42,473 nucleotides of DNA. Origin: Kiritimatiellia bacterium. GTDB lineage: Bacteria > Verrucomicrobiota > Kiritimatiellia > RFP12 > UBA3636. Every line of letters starts with the position of its first letter. Within the stretch, counting starts at the first letter, position 1. The stretch is taken from assembly GCA_017648065.1 (NCBI GenBank), contig JAGCJJ010000061.1:1-42473 (forward strand), read 5' to 3'. The notes below the pieces were generated by a model. It made no database searches and had not been told where the DNA came from. It saw only the letters and a list, made by a program, of their open reading frames with translations. Of this stretch, positions 42,000 to 42,473 are shown one piece after another. Made by a program: the position numbers and the translations under genes.

Positions 42000-42473
42000 T
42001 TATTTCTTTTTTGTTGGAGATTTACTAGGTTCTTTTGTTGTTAAAGTGATTCCTGCATCAGCTAATGCCTTGGCCCTGGCTGCAGCAATTTCTGGATTTA
42101 ATGAGGAATCGTCTTCTGAATAATTTGGTGTCCAAACAGGTTCTGGATTTGTATTGATAATTTCTTCTTTTTTTGTGTTATAGCTATTTGTTGATAAAGA
42201 AGACTCCTCTTCAGAAGTTGCATGATTTACATTAATGGCATTGTTATTTGGAGATGGAATATCAACTGCTTTGAGTCCTGGTAGCATTCGTCCATATGCA
42301 TAATCACATATTCCTTGATATATTCCTCTGGCGCAATTTTCTCTATATGCAGCTGTTTTAATATGCTTAGAGTCGATTGGAGAGGAGAGATAACCACATT
42401 CTACTAGTACGGCTGGCATAGAGACTTCTCTTAGCACATAAAAACGAGCTCGGCGTAATCCTCTGTCTGCTAT
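42000..42473 (-). CDS. N-acetylmuramoyl-L-alanine amidase, 3' part
   Basis: The frame runs off the right edge. It shows the C-terminal end of an amidase_3 zinc-dependent cell-wall hydrolase: DRGLRRARFYVLREVSMPAVLVECGYLSSPIDS, with the catalytic glutamate in VECGYLS, and the final helix YRENCARGIYQGICDYA. A GTG at 42437 could be called as a start, but conserved amidase sequence continues upstream of it, so the gene is partial. The last 85 or so residues are a low-complexity Ser/Asn/Thr/Glu-rich tail that probably lies outside the fold. It is upstream of the HAD gene in the same transcript. Confidence 0.85.
   Translation of the reverse strand: MADRGLRRARFYVLREVSMPAVLVECGYLSSPIDSKHIKTAAYRENCARGIYQGICDYAYGRMLPGLKAVDIPSPNNNAINVNHATSEEESSLSTNSYNTKKEEIINTNPEPVWTPNYSEDDSSLNPEIAAARAKALADAGITLTTKEPSKSPTKKK

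Overview
The window is AT-rich bacterial chromosomal DNA carrying about 39 protein-coding genes, densely packed and mostly on the + strand. The organism is a Gram-negative bacterium: it has gmhA for the heptose of lipopolysaccharide, a periplasmic thiol-redox set, Sec-exported proteins and a cell-wall amidase. AGGAG-type ribosome sites and TTGnnn/TATAAT-like promoters are common, which argues against Bacteroidota. MJ0042-like zinc ribbons fused to TM2 domains, cytoplasmic GH10-like enzymes next to an enolase-superfamily/RraA pair, and a DUF4886 esterase suggest the Planctomycetota-Verrucomicrobiota-Lentisphaerota-Kiritimatiellota group, possibly an intestinal member. That placement is inference. 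No tRNA, rRNA, CRISPR array, phage or transposase was seen.

Layout. 1-3467: end of an unknown gene, then nth and hrpB. 3468-5445: leuA behind what looks like a complete leucine attenuator (leader peptide, antiterminator, terminator). 5465-8179: a DUF4886 SGNH hydrolase, a run of 15 G inside a promoter spacer, two tandem copies of a zinc-ribbon/TM2 membrane protein, and between them a decayed fragment of a second SGNH hydrolase. 8240-13935 (minus strand): an IclR-regulated catabolic operon with an enolase-superfamily dehydratase, two GH10-like glycosidases and an RraA-like aldolase. 14272-18467: a DUF3127 protein with an SSB-like tail, prmC, gmhA, an exported protein and argH. 18608-22545: an AI-2E-type permease, dinB, and an exported protein with recent internal DNA repeats. 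22866-26951: accD, accA and an unusual fusion of an OadA/PycB carboxyltransferase with a complete AccB-type biotin carrier, behind two good promoters. 27021-29403: a frameshifted periplasmic thioredoxin, ccdA, a small thioredoxin and MgtC. 29405-32726: a glycosyltransferase, a zinc-ribbon membrane protein and an oligopeptide-type binding lipoprotein. 32911-41248: a lone TadB, tex, a membrane-anchored unknown, rsmB, a divergent Hsp33 and a prepilin peptidase. 41335-42473 (minus strand): a HAD phosphatase and the 3' part of an amidase gene.

Most notable points: (1) the accD-accA-[OadA::AccB] cluster, which has the parts list of a transcarboxylase that could make malonyl-CoA from oxaloacetate and acetyl-CoA; (2) the poly-G promoter, which looks phase-variable; (3) the leucine attenuator; (4) the duplicated TM2 locus with its pseudogene scar; (5) the GH10/enolase/RraA operon. 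All calls come from reading the sequence; no database search was run.
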